Assembly: GCF_009870125.1 (NCBI RefSeq)
Contig: NC_046680.1
Location: 10,106,001-10,170,000 of the forward strand
Source: Drosophila pseudoobscura
Lineage: Eukaryota; Arthropoda; Insecta; Diptera; Drosophilidae
DNA: 64,000 nt
Direction of reading: 5' to 3'
Part shown: positions 1 through 14,238 of the stretch, piece by piece
Layout: each line of letters begins with the position of its first letter
Position numbering within the stretch: the first letter of the stretch is position 1
Translations under genes and position numbers: made by a program
The notes under the pieces: generated by a model
Database searches by the model: none
Told to the model about the DNA's origin: nothing
What the model saw: only the letters and a program-made list of their open reading frames with translations

Positions 1-1888
1 TATAAATTATTGCTAGTGCAAGGGTTTCAAAGCTAAAGGGAAATCTAACGGGGGTCCCAGTAATCAACTAAATAGATAAAAATTTGTTCTGTTCATTTAA
101 ATAATGAAAAGTAAATGTCAATAAATAGTAGAATATTGCAGAAAATATATATATCAAAAATTATTTAATTATTATTCATTTATTTTCATCTATCAAAGGT
201 GTTTTTATTTCTTTTCTGATATATTCTTCGGGATGGTAAGGTTCGGGGAGATATTTGTCAACCCATGAAATTGCTGCTTTGCATACTAGCTGCAGTGTGG
301 GGAATTTTCCAAATATTTATGCAAATATTTGGAGCTATTGAGCTGCAGATTTGTTTTGGGTGGAGCGGGATGAATGTATTTGGGGTACAAGTGGTGCACT
401 GCTGGCCTTCAAATCCCCGAACCCAGTCCCCAGACATGCACGCGGGGCATAAAACTATTGATTTATATGAATCTCGAATATATTTACATATGTATATATA
501 CCTACATGCCACAGCCACAAGCGTGCGAGTAATACCTATAGATGACGCTGTGCTGGCTAAATATTAATGCGCTCTAAATAAAAAGCGGCATGAACAGCAG
601 AAATTGTTTTTTCATTTGTGCACTAAGCTCTAAGCATTTCATTTTATTTCTATTTTCATTTTCCATCACTGGGTTCCGTTTCTGTGTCCGTCTCCGTCTC
701 TGTTTCTGTTTTGGTTTCTGTTTTTTGCTTTTTGTGCATTTTTCATTACAGCATTGACAGTGACAGCGACAGCTGGAGTGTGCCCCAAAAGGCAGCACAG
801 TGGCGGCACAACGTGGCATGCAACAATGGATGCGCCAGTTCTGCTGCTTGTGCTGTGGATCTGCCAGAAGTGTGCTCAGCGCTGCCCCTGAGGCGGGCTG
901 CAGTGAGTGCAAGAGTAAATATGTGTGTGTTGAGGGCAGGGGCGAGAAGAAGGCGATGTTTTTTTGTGTGACGATTTTACAGACACCTCCCCGCCCGGGC
1001 CCATTCACTTTCGGGGGCACGCACAGAATGTGGCACAGCCAGTGTTCTAGTTTGCACATATTGGTGGCCTGCCACTCTACCGCTCGCTTTCCCCTTCTTT
1101 ATGGCGCTTATTCGATAGGTTTTCTTGAATATCCTCGTATGCCCTTGCATAGGGTACATCTGACCTCATTTTAAGTATGTTCATATGTATATATTTGGTA
1201 TATTATGTTTATAAAAGGGTATGTTGAAAAAGTTGTATAAAACTCATTCTCTTCTCGTAGGGGAATTGCTTTCTCAGCATAGAATATCGATCGAGGCATA
1301 AAATAAACGAATGAACTGTCAAAAATTGTAATCTCTTTAAAATTCCATTCTGTCCATAATGTGCTATAAATATAATTCCAGAAAAGTTTTTTTCAATTCG
1401 AATTGAAAGGGTATCAAGTCTTCGACAGACACATTTGAATTGGCCAGTTTTTGTATTTGTTTCAATGATTTGGCAACAAAACATTTGGTCTTTGCCCCTC
1501 TAGCATTCTTCTTTCCACTTTCTCTGTATTTTTCCATTGGCGTGGCAATTTCTGGCTTTGTAGATTGCTTGACAAATTGCCAGTCGGTGGAGATGGGGGA
1601 CTGGGGCAGAGACCAAGGCAAGACAGCAGACGGGGACAGGCGACAGGGGAAGCAGGGACACCCGCCTTCAGTGAGAGTTGTAGACAAGTGTTCTCGTTGT
1701 TCTCACGGATATTGTTGCTGTTCTCGTTGTTGTTGCTGTGTCAGGCATTGACAGGTGATGCACGATTTCCGCGCCGCCACCAGCAATTGCCAGCGTTGCG
1801 CCCGCACAATCCCTGACCTGTCATTCTGCTCGACAAGGCCAATGAAATGTAACAAATTAACGATTTATCTTCTATCATACTTATTGAA

Positions 1889-2115
1889 CAGGGTATTATG
1901 AACGGAAAAAAACAAGTCTTTGTGGGAGAATAATTTAAATTTTGTAAAAACATTTGAATGAAACTGGAGACTCTGTGCTTTAAGGAAGATACGAGCTGTA
2001 AGAGGGTAGTATGAACGGAAAAACACAAGTCTTTGTGGGAGAATAATTTAAGTTTTGTTAAAACATTTCAATGAGACTGGAGACTCTTTAAGAGACTAAG
2101 GAAGACTCCAAACTT
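1889..2115. repeat. Imperfect tandem duplication, period about 113 bp
   Basis: Two adjacent copies share the string ATGAACGGAAAAA (ATG at 1898 and 2011), then CAAGTCTTTGTGGGAGAATA and a GAGACTGGAGACTC-like end. The spacing is 113 bp. The copies differ by several substitutions and small indels, so the duplication is not brand new. The first copy begins in a GGGTAT motif of the kind found at ends of decayed Drosophila repeats. Confidence 0.8.
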
Positions 2116-2656
2116 CAATAAAAATGTCAGCTAGTATCAAGGAATTTATAGCTTTGCCCTATAGTTATATGCTATATTTTGAAAATGCGTTATGCCTTTT
2201 GACAATATTTCATTCCATTGGCATTCTACTACATTTGAGCCCTAACTTAATTATACGTTCGGACTCGTAGTCGGGTCCGGGTCCGTTCGCAAACACTTGA
2301 TGGTATGGTCGTAATTGTCGTATGAATATAAAATGGACTTGTGTTTGCGGATTTGTGGGGAAAGTATTGAAGCGGGAGGGTATGTGTGCTTTTTGCACCC
2401 AGTGTGTGGGAGTGTTTTTTTCTGCTAGTTGTGGTTGTGTTTGTGCCATATTTACCGCAAACGCCACATGCCGCAATGCATGCAATAAAAATAAGTGCCG
2501 CTGGCTTTTGCATTCTGTCAAGGACACGGCCGCTCGTGATGCGATATAATCCACTTGATGCCGGCATTTTTCGCGCTCTTGTTGCTGCTTTTGTGGCAGC
2601 AACTGTTGATGGGAAATCGGTTTGATGCACTCGGAATTTGTTGAATTGTTTTTATT

Positions 2657-2681
2657 GTTGCTGCTGCTGCTGCTGTTGCTG
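2657..2681 (+). repeat. TGC/TGT microsatellite
   Basis: Run of TGC triplets with TGT interruptions. It lies in no convincing gene. Confidence 0.8.
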
Positions 2682-3254
2682 TCAATTGTTTTGCATATGT
2701 AAATCAATTTATCAACGCTTTAGTATCAGTGCTTTTGTCCACTGTATTTTCCGTTCTTTGCATTCTAATTAATATGTTTTTCTGCGAATGGGTTTTTGCC
2801 ATGAGATTTCGTTTGTTAATTTTCAGTTTAATTAAATGCAGTTTCTGAATTGATTAATACACATTTTCAATGAATCTCGAATGCCATTAACTTCATAGCA
2901 ATGCATTTTTTACTCTTAACTATGAGTTTAATCTATATGTTTTTCTTTCTTTTTTAATTTTCCGATTTATCGTTTATTTTGTTAGTTCTTGGTATGTTAT
3001 TCTTCCACTGATTTGATGGCCACCTCACTCACTCTCCACTGTCACTTTTGTGGTCCACACACTGAAATCTTCTTGTTTAGCATTCGTGGAACTCATAATT
3101 CATTCCGGAAGCGGAAACAAATCTCACATTGCGTATACGATGACGCGTCAAGTCACGTCACCAGAACTTCACCGAATCGGATTCCGTTACAGATCTGGGA
3201 AGAATAACTCCGATCAGATCGAACCGAAGTGAAGCGTACCGAAGCGAACCGAAC

Positions 3255-3292
3255 CGAACCCGTTCCCGCTGTGGTCAGAAATTAACTGACGG
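3255..3292 (-). promoter_or_regulatory. Candidate Inr/DPE core promoter, minus strand
   Basis: On the minus strand the sequence reads TCAGTT (Inr consensus TCAKTY) with A+1 at 3287. GGTTCG sits at +28 to +33 (3260-3255) and matches five of six DPE positions. There is no TATA box, as expected for the DPE class. The transcript would run left. A GTGAGT donor on the minus strand with exon end at 3033 would give a 255-nt first exon with only short upstream ORFs. Spacing and both motifs are seen; that this is an active promoter is inference. Confidence 0.3.
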
Positions 3293-6200
3293 ACGCGTTC
3301 CCAGAAGGAGGATATGACCAGAGCAGAGCTCCGTCACAGCCAGACCCAAGCCGACGTCGGCGCTGGCAGCAGCTCCTTAGCGATGCCTTTTCCTTGTCGC
3401 TCTTTTGTGTTTTTATTGCTATTGTTGCTGTCGGCACTAGCACAGCTCATATACTTTTTGCACCCAGTGTTTAAGAGTGCTTCTGCTGCTCTACTGCTCT
3501 GCCTCTTGGACAGTGCTTGTCTGTTTACTTTACGCTTTCGCACGCGACTGAAGCAACGATGGAGGACATGCCACGGAACAGGCGGCAGGCACTGACAGCA
3601 GCAGTCTGCACGGGCTTCGTGGCACGCTCTCTCTCTCTCTCAATTTCTCTCTCTCCTTCTCTCTGTGTATGTCTTTCTATGCGCTCTTTATAGCATATTA
3701 TGGCATCTCCCTTCCGGGAGATTGGTCCATGGTGAGGAATGGGTTACCCTCAAACCTATAGAGTATTTGTTGTATTTGTAATTTGTGATACGATGGACCG
3801 ATGGATCCTCGATGGACCGCAATTTATCTAGAATAAACGTGCAGAACTTGGCGGTCAGACGTTGTCAGACATATTTTTGTCCAAAAAATAATCGGGCAAA
3901 GTCGACAAGGCTACAAAACTTTTTTACATAAGATAATTCCATAATAATAATTTATGAAAGCTAGTGATTAAGAAGTAGTGAAGGAAGGATAGAATGAGGT
4001 CGTTCGGTAATATTGTAATATATAAATAGTTTCAGATATGTTCATTCTATGATAGTTCTGCACCGTCAAGTGCAGTACGTGACATTGAAAATACATTCCA
4101 GTCTTCACTACTCGACTGAGATATCATCCATCTTAAATGTTTTATCACAGAGAAAATTTGACAGAACTTACTCATTTGATTCACTGATAGAATACGTACA
4201 TTCAAATCGTGTTCCGCCATCAACAGCTGTTACAGATTTTTTATGGCAAACATTTTTCCAAGCATCAACTTCTTCCGGCTCTGTAGCTTTCTCTCGCTCT
4301 CCTTCAACGCAGCTTCTGCTTGTGCGCGAAACCTGACTCTCTCTCCCTGCTCTGCTCTCCCGAGTCTCTCTCTGTTTGCAGCACACAGCCGAACGCGGAG
4401 CGTCAAGTTGCGATTCGTTTAGTTCCGAGCGACGTCCCTGGCGACTGCAAACAAACGCCAGAAAACCGCTTCAATTTGGGTTATTGTGCCGAAATTAGTT
4501 GGGGGCTACGTTCTGTGCCCTCTCAGCCGGGAACTTTCCCTTTCATATGCAGCACTCGCTCTACCGCACCGCCGGGCTGCAGCAGGTTGGGGCGTGCGGC
4601 CAATACTTAGCATACTTTCGGGCGAGCCAAACATTCGAGAGCTCGCCCCCTTAAGATCTGACCTTTCCAGCATTTGTTGGGGTAGGACTAAGGGACCTTA
4701 AGGGCTTTCGAGTGTTTAAGTTTCGTTTGGGACTGTAAAACTTGCGTATCCCATATATCAGGCAATGAAAACAAGACCATCAAACATTTATCCACGTTAA
4801 TTCCCCTCTACTTCTTCCTGTTTTCCCACAATTTGTCTTATCCCTTCTGGATATGTGAATAAATTGCCAGCAATTTTTGTTGCTGGGTCGCTTATAAAAA
4901 GTTACACTTGCGAGGCCTTTACTTTTATGTACCCGCAGCAGCAGCAGCAGCCGCAGATTGCTCCAGCTTTCATTATCTAAAAACAAGAAAATCACAGACA
5001 ATCAGTTAGCGCTGCACGAGCAAATAAACTCGTCAAGAACCAACAGAAGAACGACCAAAAAAAAATAAAAGAAAAGGAAAGTGAAGGGCAAGATGAAGAT
5101 AAAGAAACAGCAGAGCAGCCGCTGCAGAGGAAACAGCCCAGCCAGACACACAGACAGACAGACTATATAACTTTTCTTTCTGGTTTTTCGGCAAAGGTCT
5201 CTTCTCGAAGTAAACTCTGGCGAAAAAGTTTGCCAAGAGTTGGACCTCCCGTCCGCCCCAACCTGGAGTTTGCAGTCAATGGTGCGTCATTATTTTCATT
5301 TATTGGCACAATCAGTCAACGTTTTATTTCCGGAATGTAATTAGCTAAACTGCCAAAGACAAACACACATGCACACGCACACAGGCAGACAAGACAACTG
5401 ACAGACAGGCAACTGGCAGGAAATACGCTGACAGATGCAGATCGGCATGGCAGTGCGAGTGTCCTTTATGGTCGGTCTATGGGGGAAACAGCACACAGAC
5501 ATACAGACAGACAGACGAGCATGTAAGGGTCGGTCCTCGAGGGTGCATTCGTCTGGGCAGTGGCTAAGCTCTCCACGACGCATGGAAACATGTTTCTGAA
5601 GCTCAAGAAATGGCACAATTTGTCGATTTAGCTGACCGCCACACTGAACTTGAAGAGAAGAGGATAGGATGTTGGCAATAAGGGCACCCTGTTGAATATT
5701 AAGGAGCTCTCATTAGTGTTATTTAAAAGAAAGATATTTCTGATTATTTCTTTTGCAAAACAGATCAAATATCATTTAGATTGCGATTTCAGGATATTGA
5801 AAACCGTCAAAAATGTGTTTAAAAATTAAATAATCAAATGACGCTGAAAACTAAAATATTTCCGAAACAAAGTTTTGTGATACTGCGCCAAATGTTGAAG
5901 ACGAATTGGAAGGGCAGCAACGGTAGTAACAGAACAATAAAGGAGCTTAACAAGGGAAAACATCCCAACGAAATGGAAGTGGAAAACAAGCTGCAGCCAA
6001 CTGCTAACAACATTTCAAAAATGCGTGCCCCTTCAGAATGAAGCAGAAGCTGAAGCTGAAGCAGTCGCTGCCGCTTCAGCAGGTGTACATATATGTATGT
6101 GAAGCGCCAGCACACCGCTAAAAGTGGGAAATTTTTCACGAAAAGATGAACTGCTGAGAGTACTCGTGGCACACAATGCCCAGGCACCAGTCTCGTCTAC

Positions 6201-9200
6201 CAGGACCTCATTTCTCTGAGAGAAGCGAAGCGTTTCAGATAGAATTTGAGCGTAGTAAATTTTTCAATCGACTCGCTAATAAAGGCAATAAATATTCGAT
6301 TCGCTTTCGCTTGGCACCACTCTTTCCCTGTGCTTGAAATTTCCACTCGATTCCACGCGTTTCGATGCGATTCGACTCGATTCGTTTCATCCTGCTTCGA
6401 TTGAAGTGTTTGCCATCCACGAGTTTATATATCGTACTATATATTTTTTTTGTATTATTCTTGATAATATCTAAAACCCCATCACTCCCTGCATCTTTTG
6501 CCATCTCCGCTTAACACGCTTTTCGCTCGCCCTTCTTTCATTTTTCTTTTCAATTCTCTTCTTTTTTTTGTTTTTGTGTTAGTTTTCCTTCTTGTTAGAC
6601 ACTGCGACAGGAAAAATTTCATTTCGTTTCGCTGAATTTCACGTTAAATTCAATTTAACGTGCGCTTGTACTTCTCACTTCCACGTAGTCTCTACGCTTT
6701 TCACTTTTCCTGCCATCCCATAGTTCTCCCCACAGCATTATTCACAATTTTCACTACTATTTTCCTGTCCATCCGCCATCCGCCACCCTCCATCCACCTC
6801 CTCCATCGGTCATTGCGTTGTTCCCCCTTTTCGTTGTTTTGCAGTAAATAAAAGAAGCGCAACAAAGCAGAAATGAAGAAATTCCCCAAAATGGAAATGT
6901 GTCACACAATGCCATTTTGGTCAGACCAAAACGGACTACTGCTTTGGACCATCCGGAGGGGTCAGGGGTCGAGTGTCAAATGTCGGGGGGTCGGTTCGGG
7001 TTTTCCTGCAAGAGTATTAAGCGCATAAATGATCCACACTGATACGAGTATAGGAGTCTTTCTCGCTATACTCGCAGCTATCACTATGACTACCACTACG
7101 GCCATGGCTTTTCACTAAATTGCTGACGTTGACGAACTGGCAATAGTTTTACTCCCTACTCCCACGCCTCGTCCTACATCTCCGGCATACATCCCTTGGC
7201 ATTATTTATACGTCCAACTCATTTTCATTTTTCAGCCGTTTTCCGTGCGGAGAAGTGGGAGGAAAGTATAGCGGCTGAGCAGGGCCGGTCTCCACTTAAG
7301 CAAATTGAATATGGAAATGGATTTTTATTGCAATTTTTGTTGTTTTTTCTTCGTTTGATTCGTTCGACTTGGAAACATTGTGGCAGATTAGATTATCGCC
7401 CAACAGCTGGAATCATCGATTTTCGAAAGAAGCTTACATAGCTATCGCCCGGGGAGTCCCGCCAGTGCTTGGCGAACTTTTCGGAGGAAAGTTTATTGAA
7501 ATATTTAGCGGGAACTTAAGTAATAAGTTGCCGAATCAGTACGCAAAAGATTAAAGTCCAATAAAACCGTGAATGGAGAATGGAGAGAGGGTCACTGAAT
7601 ACCAGAAACACTTTTCAAAGCAACGTAAACCAGAAACCGCCGGCAAAAATTGGGTTTTCATTTGAAATTACTGGGAAAAGTTTCCCTCGTCTCCGTCTCC
7701 GATTCGGCTTCCATTCCGTTTCAGTTTCAGCTACGGCTGCAATTCAGGTCCGGATAGTAATGGGCTTTTAAGCTCTTTGAGCCGCAAATTAAAATCCCCA
7801 TTCCCTCTCTGAGGCATAGCCGAGTACTGCCCCGCAATGACAGACCCACTAAGGGGCTTCAGTCAACAATAACCCATGCAGAGCCATAAATGGAGCTTTC
7901 CCATTTCTGATTGTTTCTGCAGAATGCAGATGCTTCATAATGCTGATGAAGATGAGATGCGTTGGCGATGGCGATGGCGATGGCATTGGCTTCGCCGGCA
8001 TGCGAGTCGTTAATTATTTTTTCACAATATATATCACGAGTACAACGAGACCTGAAACGAGCTGACAAGCGGCCAATTATCCGCCATAATGCTGAGATTT
8101 AATTTAAAAACCTGTCACACAGACAAAGGATCCTTCCATCCATCTCTCTTGCATCCACAAAGAAGCGAGCACTCCTTCCCTTTGGCCATATCTTCTTAAT
8201 TATGCCCAAGGCTGTACCAAAAGGGTGGCCCGTGGCCCAACAATATGACGACAATGGCATTTTTTGCACGTCGTCCCTCGAAATGCTTCAATTTATGACT
8301 TAATCTGCGCTTAACCACTCTCTTACGCCGTTGCTCTCCCGAAGGGGAGATAGATTTTTCTCTTTGGGAAAATGCATTACCTTCCTTTTCCATACCTTTC
8401 GCTACTCTCAAATGAAAAACGCCCAAAGTCCAGCTTATAGAACAGTTTACAACAGCTTGGGCCACTTCATTATGACCAGAGAGGTTTCACATTAGATTGC
8501 AGAAACAATGCAATTAATTACAGTCCATCGACAGGGGTAGATGTACGTACATGCATATATGTATGTATGTATAGCTTTTTTACCTTTTGCTAATTATTCT
8601 TCAATCTTGAATGTTATTCATGGAATAACATGGCATTACATTTTCCCAATTACGGTAAATTAGGCAGCATGTTTGGGGCTTGTGTGCGGAGCATCAGTCT
8701 ACTGTGATTGCAATCACATTGCAGTTATATTCAGAAGCAACTGAAAGACATCCAAAATGAGGCCTAGCTGAGAGGACGAATTTTACTTGCAGATTTACAG
8801 GCACACAACTTCTGCGCCTTGCATGCTCCTGCTCAATGTACTATTGTAAAAATACTCTCATTGCAAGCGTAAAAATCCAATCATCTGAATATTTCAATGG
8901 TACTTTACACAATAAAAACGCATTTAAAGAAATATTCCAAGAAACGTACATTTCCTTTTAGTTAGTTAATAATAGTTAATAAGAAATAAGCAGAACTCTA
9001 TGCACAATGCTCCCAGAATTCTTCTGAATCCACTGCCAGGTCGATTTTTAATTGGAATTGAAGCACAATCCATGGTCAACAAGGACGGTACAACAACAAT
9101 GACAAGGAGTGGAATGTTATTTATCATTCGTCTTATTGATATTTCACAATTAATAATCGCTTCGCGAAATTGTTCCAATATCAATTAAGCCTTTAAAGCT

Positions 9201-12200
9201 AATCCGTAGCTTCACCTCCTCTGCAGTTGATCTTATTTCGCAGATGACGAGTATCGATTTCTCCCAAAACATATTGCGACTATGATTTATGAGTGATTTC
9301 ACCGCAGCAATGATGCTCAGGTCTGTGCTCGGCAAGGTGCAACCCACCACTTAATCCGAGCTTACTCAATCTGCCACTCCATAGGACCCCACAGAGTGTA
9401 AAGCGAGCAAGGAGCCGATGCCGCTGCAACAGACAGCGGCTCGGGCTGCTTAAGTCCAGGTAAAAGTCCAGGCAGAAGCCCAACAGAAATCGAAAACGCT
9501 GTGGCTCCGTGCCTTTTGTTTGCCAATTGCATTATGTGCAAGAGGCTTTTTGGTAGTTAAGTCCCCGTACATATTCTCGCACAGAGGGAGAAACTTTTAA
9601 ATTAAAAGTCCAACGGAAGCTTATGGAACAATTTACAGCCGCTTAAGCCGCTTCATTAAGAGCAAACGTATCCATGGAGCCATATCGAAGGAGAGAGCAG
9701 AGCTTAGTTTTGCTGACAAACTTATTCTATGGCCACAGCCGCTGCGTCTGGCCAATGGGAAGAGGCGACCAATCCGGGACTGATTAATATTATCGATTAT
9801 CGGTAGCCAGATAGCATAATCTCTTTCTCGCACTTGGCAGGTGCAGATACGAGTGCTTCGTAAATTTCATAATTTAAAACCCACGCGTTTCGTTTGTTTT
9901 GCCTTTCATGATTTTTTAATAAGGCCACCGCAGTTGAGAGTTTCTTCGAAGACCTAAAAAAAGGTAGCGCTGGCACCCACTCTCAAATTTGTATACATAT
10001 GTATGTATTATATACGGGCTTTATGTACATATGTACATACATATGTATGCTTGTCAGGGTAATGGAAAGTAAACTGTCGGCACAAGTGTATTTATATTGC
10101 TAATAATTTGACGTCTGTCTCTTTGAGTTTGTCTTTGCCAAAATGAAATTAAATTCTTCGTGTCAGCCAAGGGAAGGTCACTGGGCGGGAACTCAGCAGA
10201 ACAGGAAAGGGAGAGGGTGTAGGATGTAGATTCCATTGCCTGTCACAATCAGACTCGAAGGATCTAAGGTCGGAAATGTGGGGAAGCATACACTAAAATA
10301 AAATTGTTAGTTGTCAGATGATATCGCAAAGGGGAGACCCCACGCAAGTGGGAGGCGGCATGTTGGGAGGTACAGAGAAGGAGAACCCTAATTAGTTTTT
10401 ATGAGGATGCACAATGTTCAGTTGCTCATCTGGCCACACACACGCACGGGGCAACAGTCGCTTCCGATGCGTGGGTTTGTGTTCTGCTCTGCCGCCGGAA
10501 GCGGAAGTGGGTCTGGATGCGGATGCGGACGCGGATGCAGCAGCTGCATGTGTATGCGTGTGCAGGTGCGTGATAGAGAATGTAAGTGCATCATGTGGTT
10601 AATGCACTTTAATTGCTGTTAGACCTGTCTGTTGGCAATTGTGGCCACTGCATCCAATGCTGTGACACCTGGCTCTTGCCTCTTGCGCGCCATTTAACTT
10701 GATTAAAGCATGCATTTGGGTTACTTTGCAGCCACTCTAAAATGGGTAACAAACGGGCTTGTGGGTCGAACACTAAAACGTAATATCCCCCAGTAAAATC
10801 AACTGGAAAAGCCAGTAAATCTACGACACACAAAGGAAATGTCCCTCTCCACTCGCCCTCCCCCTCGACAATTCCCCGGCGTGCAATGAAAGCGTTAATA
10901 AATTTCATGAGTTCTCGCATAAAAACTTTTCCTCTTTTTCTCTCTTTCTGGTTCAGTCCCTCTCTACCTCTCCCCCTCTGTTAGTGGCCTTCTGCCGCGC
11001 TTTGAAATGCAAATTCTGATTCTGGCCCGCCGCGCTGCCCCATGAACCTCGTCTTGGGCGTCCATTGAAAAATGTAAATCACATTTACAATCAGATTAAA
11101 TCTCAATGAGCATTGGGCTAAAATTCAAATGCCATTTTGCCATTAGACCGCACAAATATTGTCACAGAAATCAAGGCCGGCAACAAAGTTAACTCACCCA
11201 ACCCACCCAGCCTCTCAGCCACCACGCCAGCAAGCCACCTAGCCACCCATGGTGTGCCACACATATGCCACACAGCGAATGTTTCCCCACCACGCCCCTC
11301 TTGATGCTGTTGTTGCAAGTATTTATTTGAAAACATGGCAGCAAATGCTAGGCAACACGAAAATGTTGCATTGAATTAACATTTAGAGAACGCAAAAAAA
11401 AAAGGTGTCGTGTACGGCAAGGCAAAAAACATGAAAGTACCGCAGCTGTGGGGATTGCGACTGGATGATACCCTTTACACGTCGAAGCAAACATTATATA
11501 AAGAAGCATTACGGAAGCTCAACTCTGCCAAAGAGTCGGCCATTTGCCTATTATATACACGATACCCTGGGCATACTGACAACAAGAGGAAGACCGCTAC
11601 ATGTTACACATTTTAAATGTTTTGTGCAACAAAAAATGAGGAAAACTTGGAAAAAAGCAAACAAACATTAATAAATGCAAATAATATAAAATAACCCAAG
11701 GTGTGGACAGTGCAGTGCAAAGTTTCTGCTGTGGTAATTTGCATAAAAAACTTATTATGGAGTTTTTTCCTTGGGGAGAGCGAGAGCAAGATGAGCTCTC
11801 AACAATGAGAGCGAGGCCCACGCCATGGAGGAGCAAAAACTAGCAAATAAACAAAGCGAATGGATAAATTGATTCCAGTCAATTAGTGGATTATTCGATT
11901 TGAGGGTAAAAGCCATCATTAAAAGTAATCATTTAATAATAATTTAATAATAGTTGAGCAACAACTTGAATGTTTTAATTTTCCGTCAACTTCGATTCAA
12001 CTGTAAAGAACATTCTGGCACAACGGCTCTCCGTCTCTGAGCGATGACTCTTTGCAAAGATAAGAGAAAGTATCTAGAGCAATTTCTTTTCATTTATCAT
12101 TATTTGTATCGATGATTCGGCGAGACACAACACCAATAAATCAATTGTGCAAATATTCATCCAGAGAACTTGAGACCTCTTGAAAGAACTAACATGCACC

Positions 12201-14179
12201 CGAAATTGAACAGTTTTGTGATTAGGAAAAGATAAGGACAGAAAGTGTATTAATGTCGATGAATAATAATCTAGGCTGCCGTTGAGGTGTGTTTTTGTGT
12301 CTAATGCTAACATTACTTTTGTGTAATCTTCTATAGTTTCAAGCACTAGTCTCAGAGAACTTAATGGCAGTCTGTTTAAATAACAGTCTGTTAAGCTTCC
12401 TGTTTAAAGACTGCCGCACTTTTGTATGCCCCATGCATTGCTCTTTTTCCGAATGCACTCTTAAAATTAAAAGACCCATTGTGCGTGCCCGTCTAGACCG
12501 CGTCGCTATTTGCATTCGAAGCAGCAGCAAACAAAGAAAATGACAGCAGCCACGGCCAGGGTAAACAATGCGCAACAATATCCCACCAGTCCATCCCCAA
12601 CCTGCTGCTGCTGCTGCTGCTCTTTTTAATGACAGTCGAACAGCAGCTGGGGATACGAGTATTTAAAGCGATGCTGGAGACCACCCGTCCGCCACTCATA
12701 AGTCGTATAAATCATTGCGCTTTGGGGCTCTCGTGTAATGAAAATGCTCCACAGATACTTGAGAGCCGTAACCTGAACAGAACAGAAGCAGGCTCACAAT
12801 GCCACTCGAAGGGAATTACATGACTCAACCGCCACTCCACTACGTAGGGATCTGTGTAAGGGTACTCTTTTCACATTGAAAAACCATCAACCGAGAATGA
12901 TGTGACACCAGCAGCAGAGACATCCCAATCTGATCCTTCCTGAAAAGCAAATTCAAAAGGGGGAGGCAGTGACTGTGACTTGTGGCTTACCCCGGTGACT
13001 GTCAGAACAAATAAAATGGCTGCCCACATTCAAATTAGCACTTGTCGCCTGTTAAATTTGCACTTGACTCTGCCTCTGCCTCTGCCTCCGCCTCAGCCTC
13101 AGAGTTTCAGGGGTCCCGAGGGCAAAGCCGCATCCAAGTTAAGCACCACAGATGCGCCTGGCAGGCGGCTGGAGCCAACCTTGGAGGTCCCACCAAAAGT
13201 TGGCCTGTCTGCCTGCACTTTTGATAAATCGTTCGAGTTGCCTGTCGCGACTTTGCCAGAAAGGTGCCTTGGAACAATGTTGTACCTTATAAATTTTGTT
13301 TGGTGTAACGCATGATATATGGAGACACACATACATGGGGCTGGTTTTCTGGCTTCGGGGGGGAATCATCATCATCATCTCCATCGGAGTTTTCTCTTTG
13401 TTGATAAATATGTCACTGACTCTTTTGGCAGCCCCATTCGGGCACTTTTCGAAAAGCTTCTTGGCATCCAAGTGATTCGTGATAAAAAATTACAGGAGTT
13501 TGATGCGCTAATTAGGTAAATTACATTTCTCACTCTCTTGCAACATCTATTTATCCAATTTTCTGAAACTGATAGAGCACTCGAATCGATCCATCTACCT
13601 ATCCAAAGGCGAAGCGAATACCTGGCGCTGGCTGATAATTCATGGAAATTGGAAATTTTGCTTTCAATGACCTCAAGCAGAACTACTATTTATCAGCAAT
13701 TCCCCTATCAGTTCTCAGAATAGGCCCAAAGTTCCCGGAATGCAAAAAAAAATTAAGGAGCTGCGGCTGATTTATGGGCTTGTAATCGACAGATTAAAAT
13801 CCACATTCAATTGGCGCTCTGAATTGATTTAATAAAACACGATGCGTGGCCAGATTGTCTGTAGGGCCACAGTAATTCCAGTGATTCACGAGGTCTAAAA
13901 TAGGGTCTTATATCACAGCAAGAGATAAGACTTGAAGCAGACTGTCAGCCCACAGCGGTGGGAGTGCTTATCATGCCAAGCCTCATGGGACATGGGCACT
14001 GATTGGAGGCGTTTTACCTGGCAAGCCAACCACCCGTCTAACCCAAGTTAATTGGAGACACGTAGATGGAGTTTAGCTCTGAAGAAGCCAATTAGAAGCA
14101 ATTTTTCATGTTTTCTTGTTAGTTACTCGTATATCTTATCGCAGTGCAACCTTCCGCGGAACGCGGATGCTGCTGCTCG
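3293..14179. other. Long non-coding interval upstream of gene A
   Basis: No supported gene. It contains CT/GA-rich tracts at 3622-3666 and about 4289-4380 (GAGA-factor-like), a run of degenerate CGATTCG/CGATTCCAC motifs at 6340-6410, TACATATGTATGTA-type repeats near 8540-8575 and 9990-10050, and a CTG triplet run at 12602-12622. GATA-type motifs AGATAAG (13923-13929), CTTATCA (13967-13973) and CTTATCG (14135-14141) sit just upstream of gene A and may regulate it. Confidence 0.5.
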
Positions 14180-14187
14180 TATAAAAG
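14180..14187 (+). promoter_or_regulatory. TATA box of gene A
   Basis: TATAAAAG 59 bp before the chosen ATG at 14239. A start site near 14212 would leave a 5' UTR of about 27 nt. Confidence 0.8.
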
Positions 14188-14238
14188 AAGCCTGCACCTG
14201 AAACTTCTATCAAATTGTACAATAATCATCCACTGAAT

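Larger units (their letters stand above)
1..3032. other. Non-coding left flank
   Basis: I see no supportable gene. Open frames here are short and low in complexity. The stretch holds a tandem duplication at about 1889-2115, a TGC-type microsatellite at 2657-2681 and AT-rich DNA. If the candidate minus-strand promoter near 3287 is real, this stretch would be its first intron, but no coding exon can be shown. Confidence 0.5.

Noticed and set aside
574-1059. 161-aa minus-strand open frame
   Set aside because: Low-complexity composition, no domain, no start or poly(A) context.
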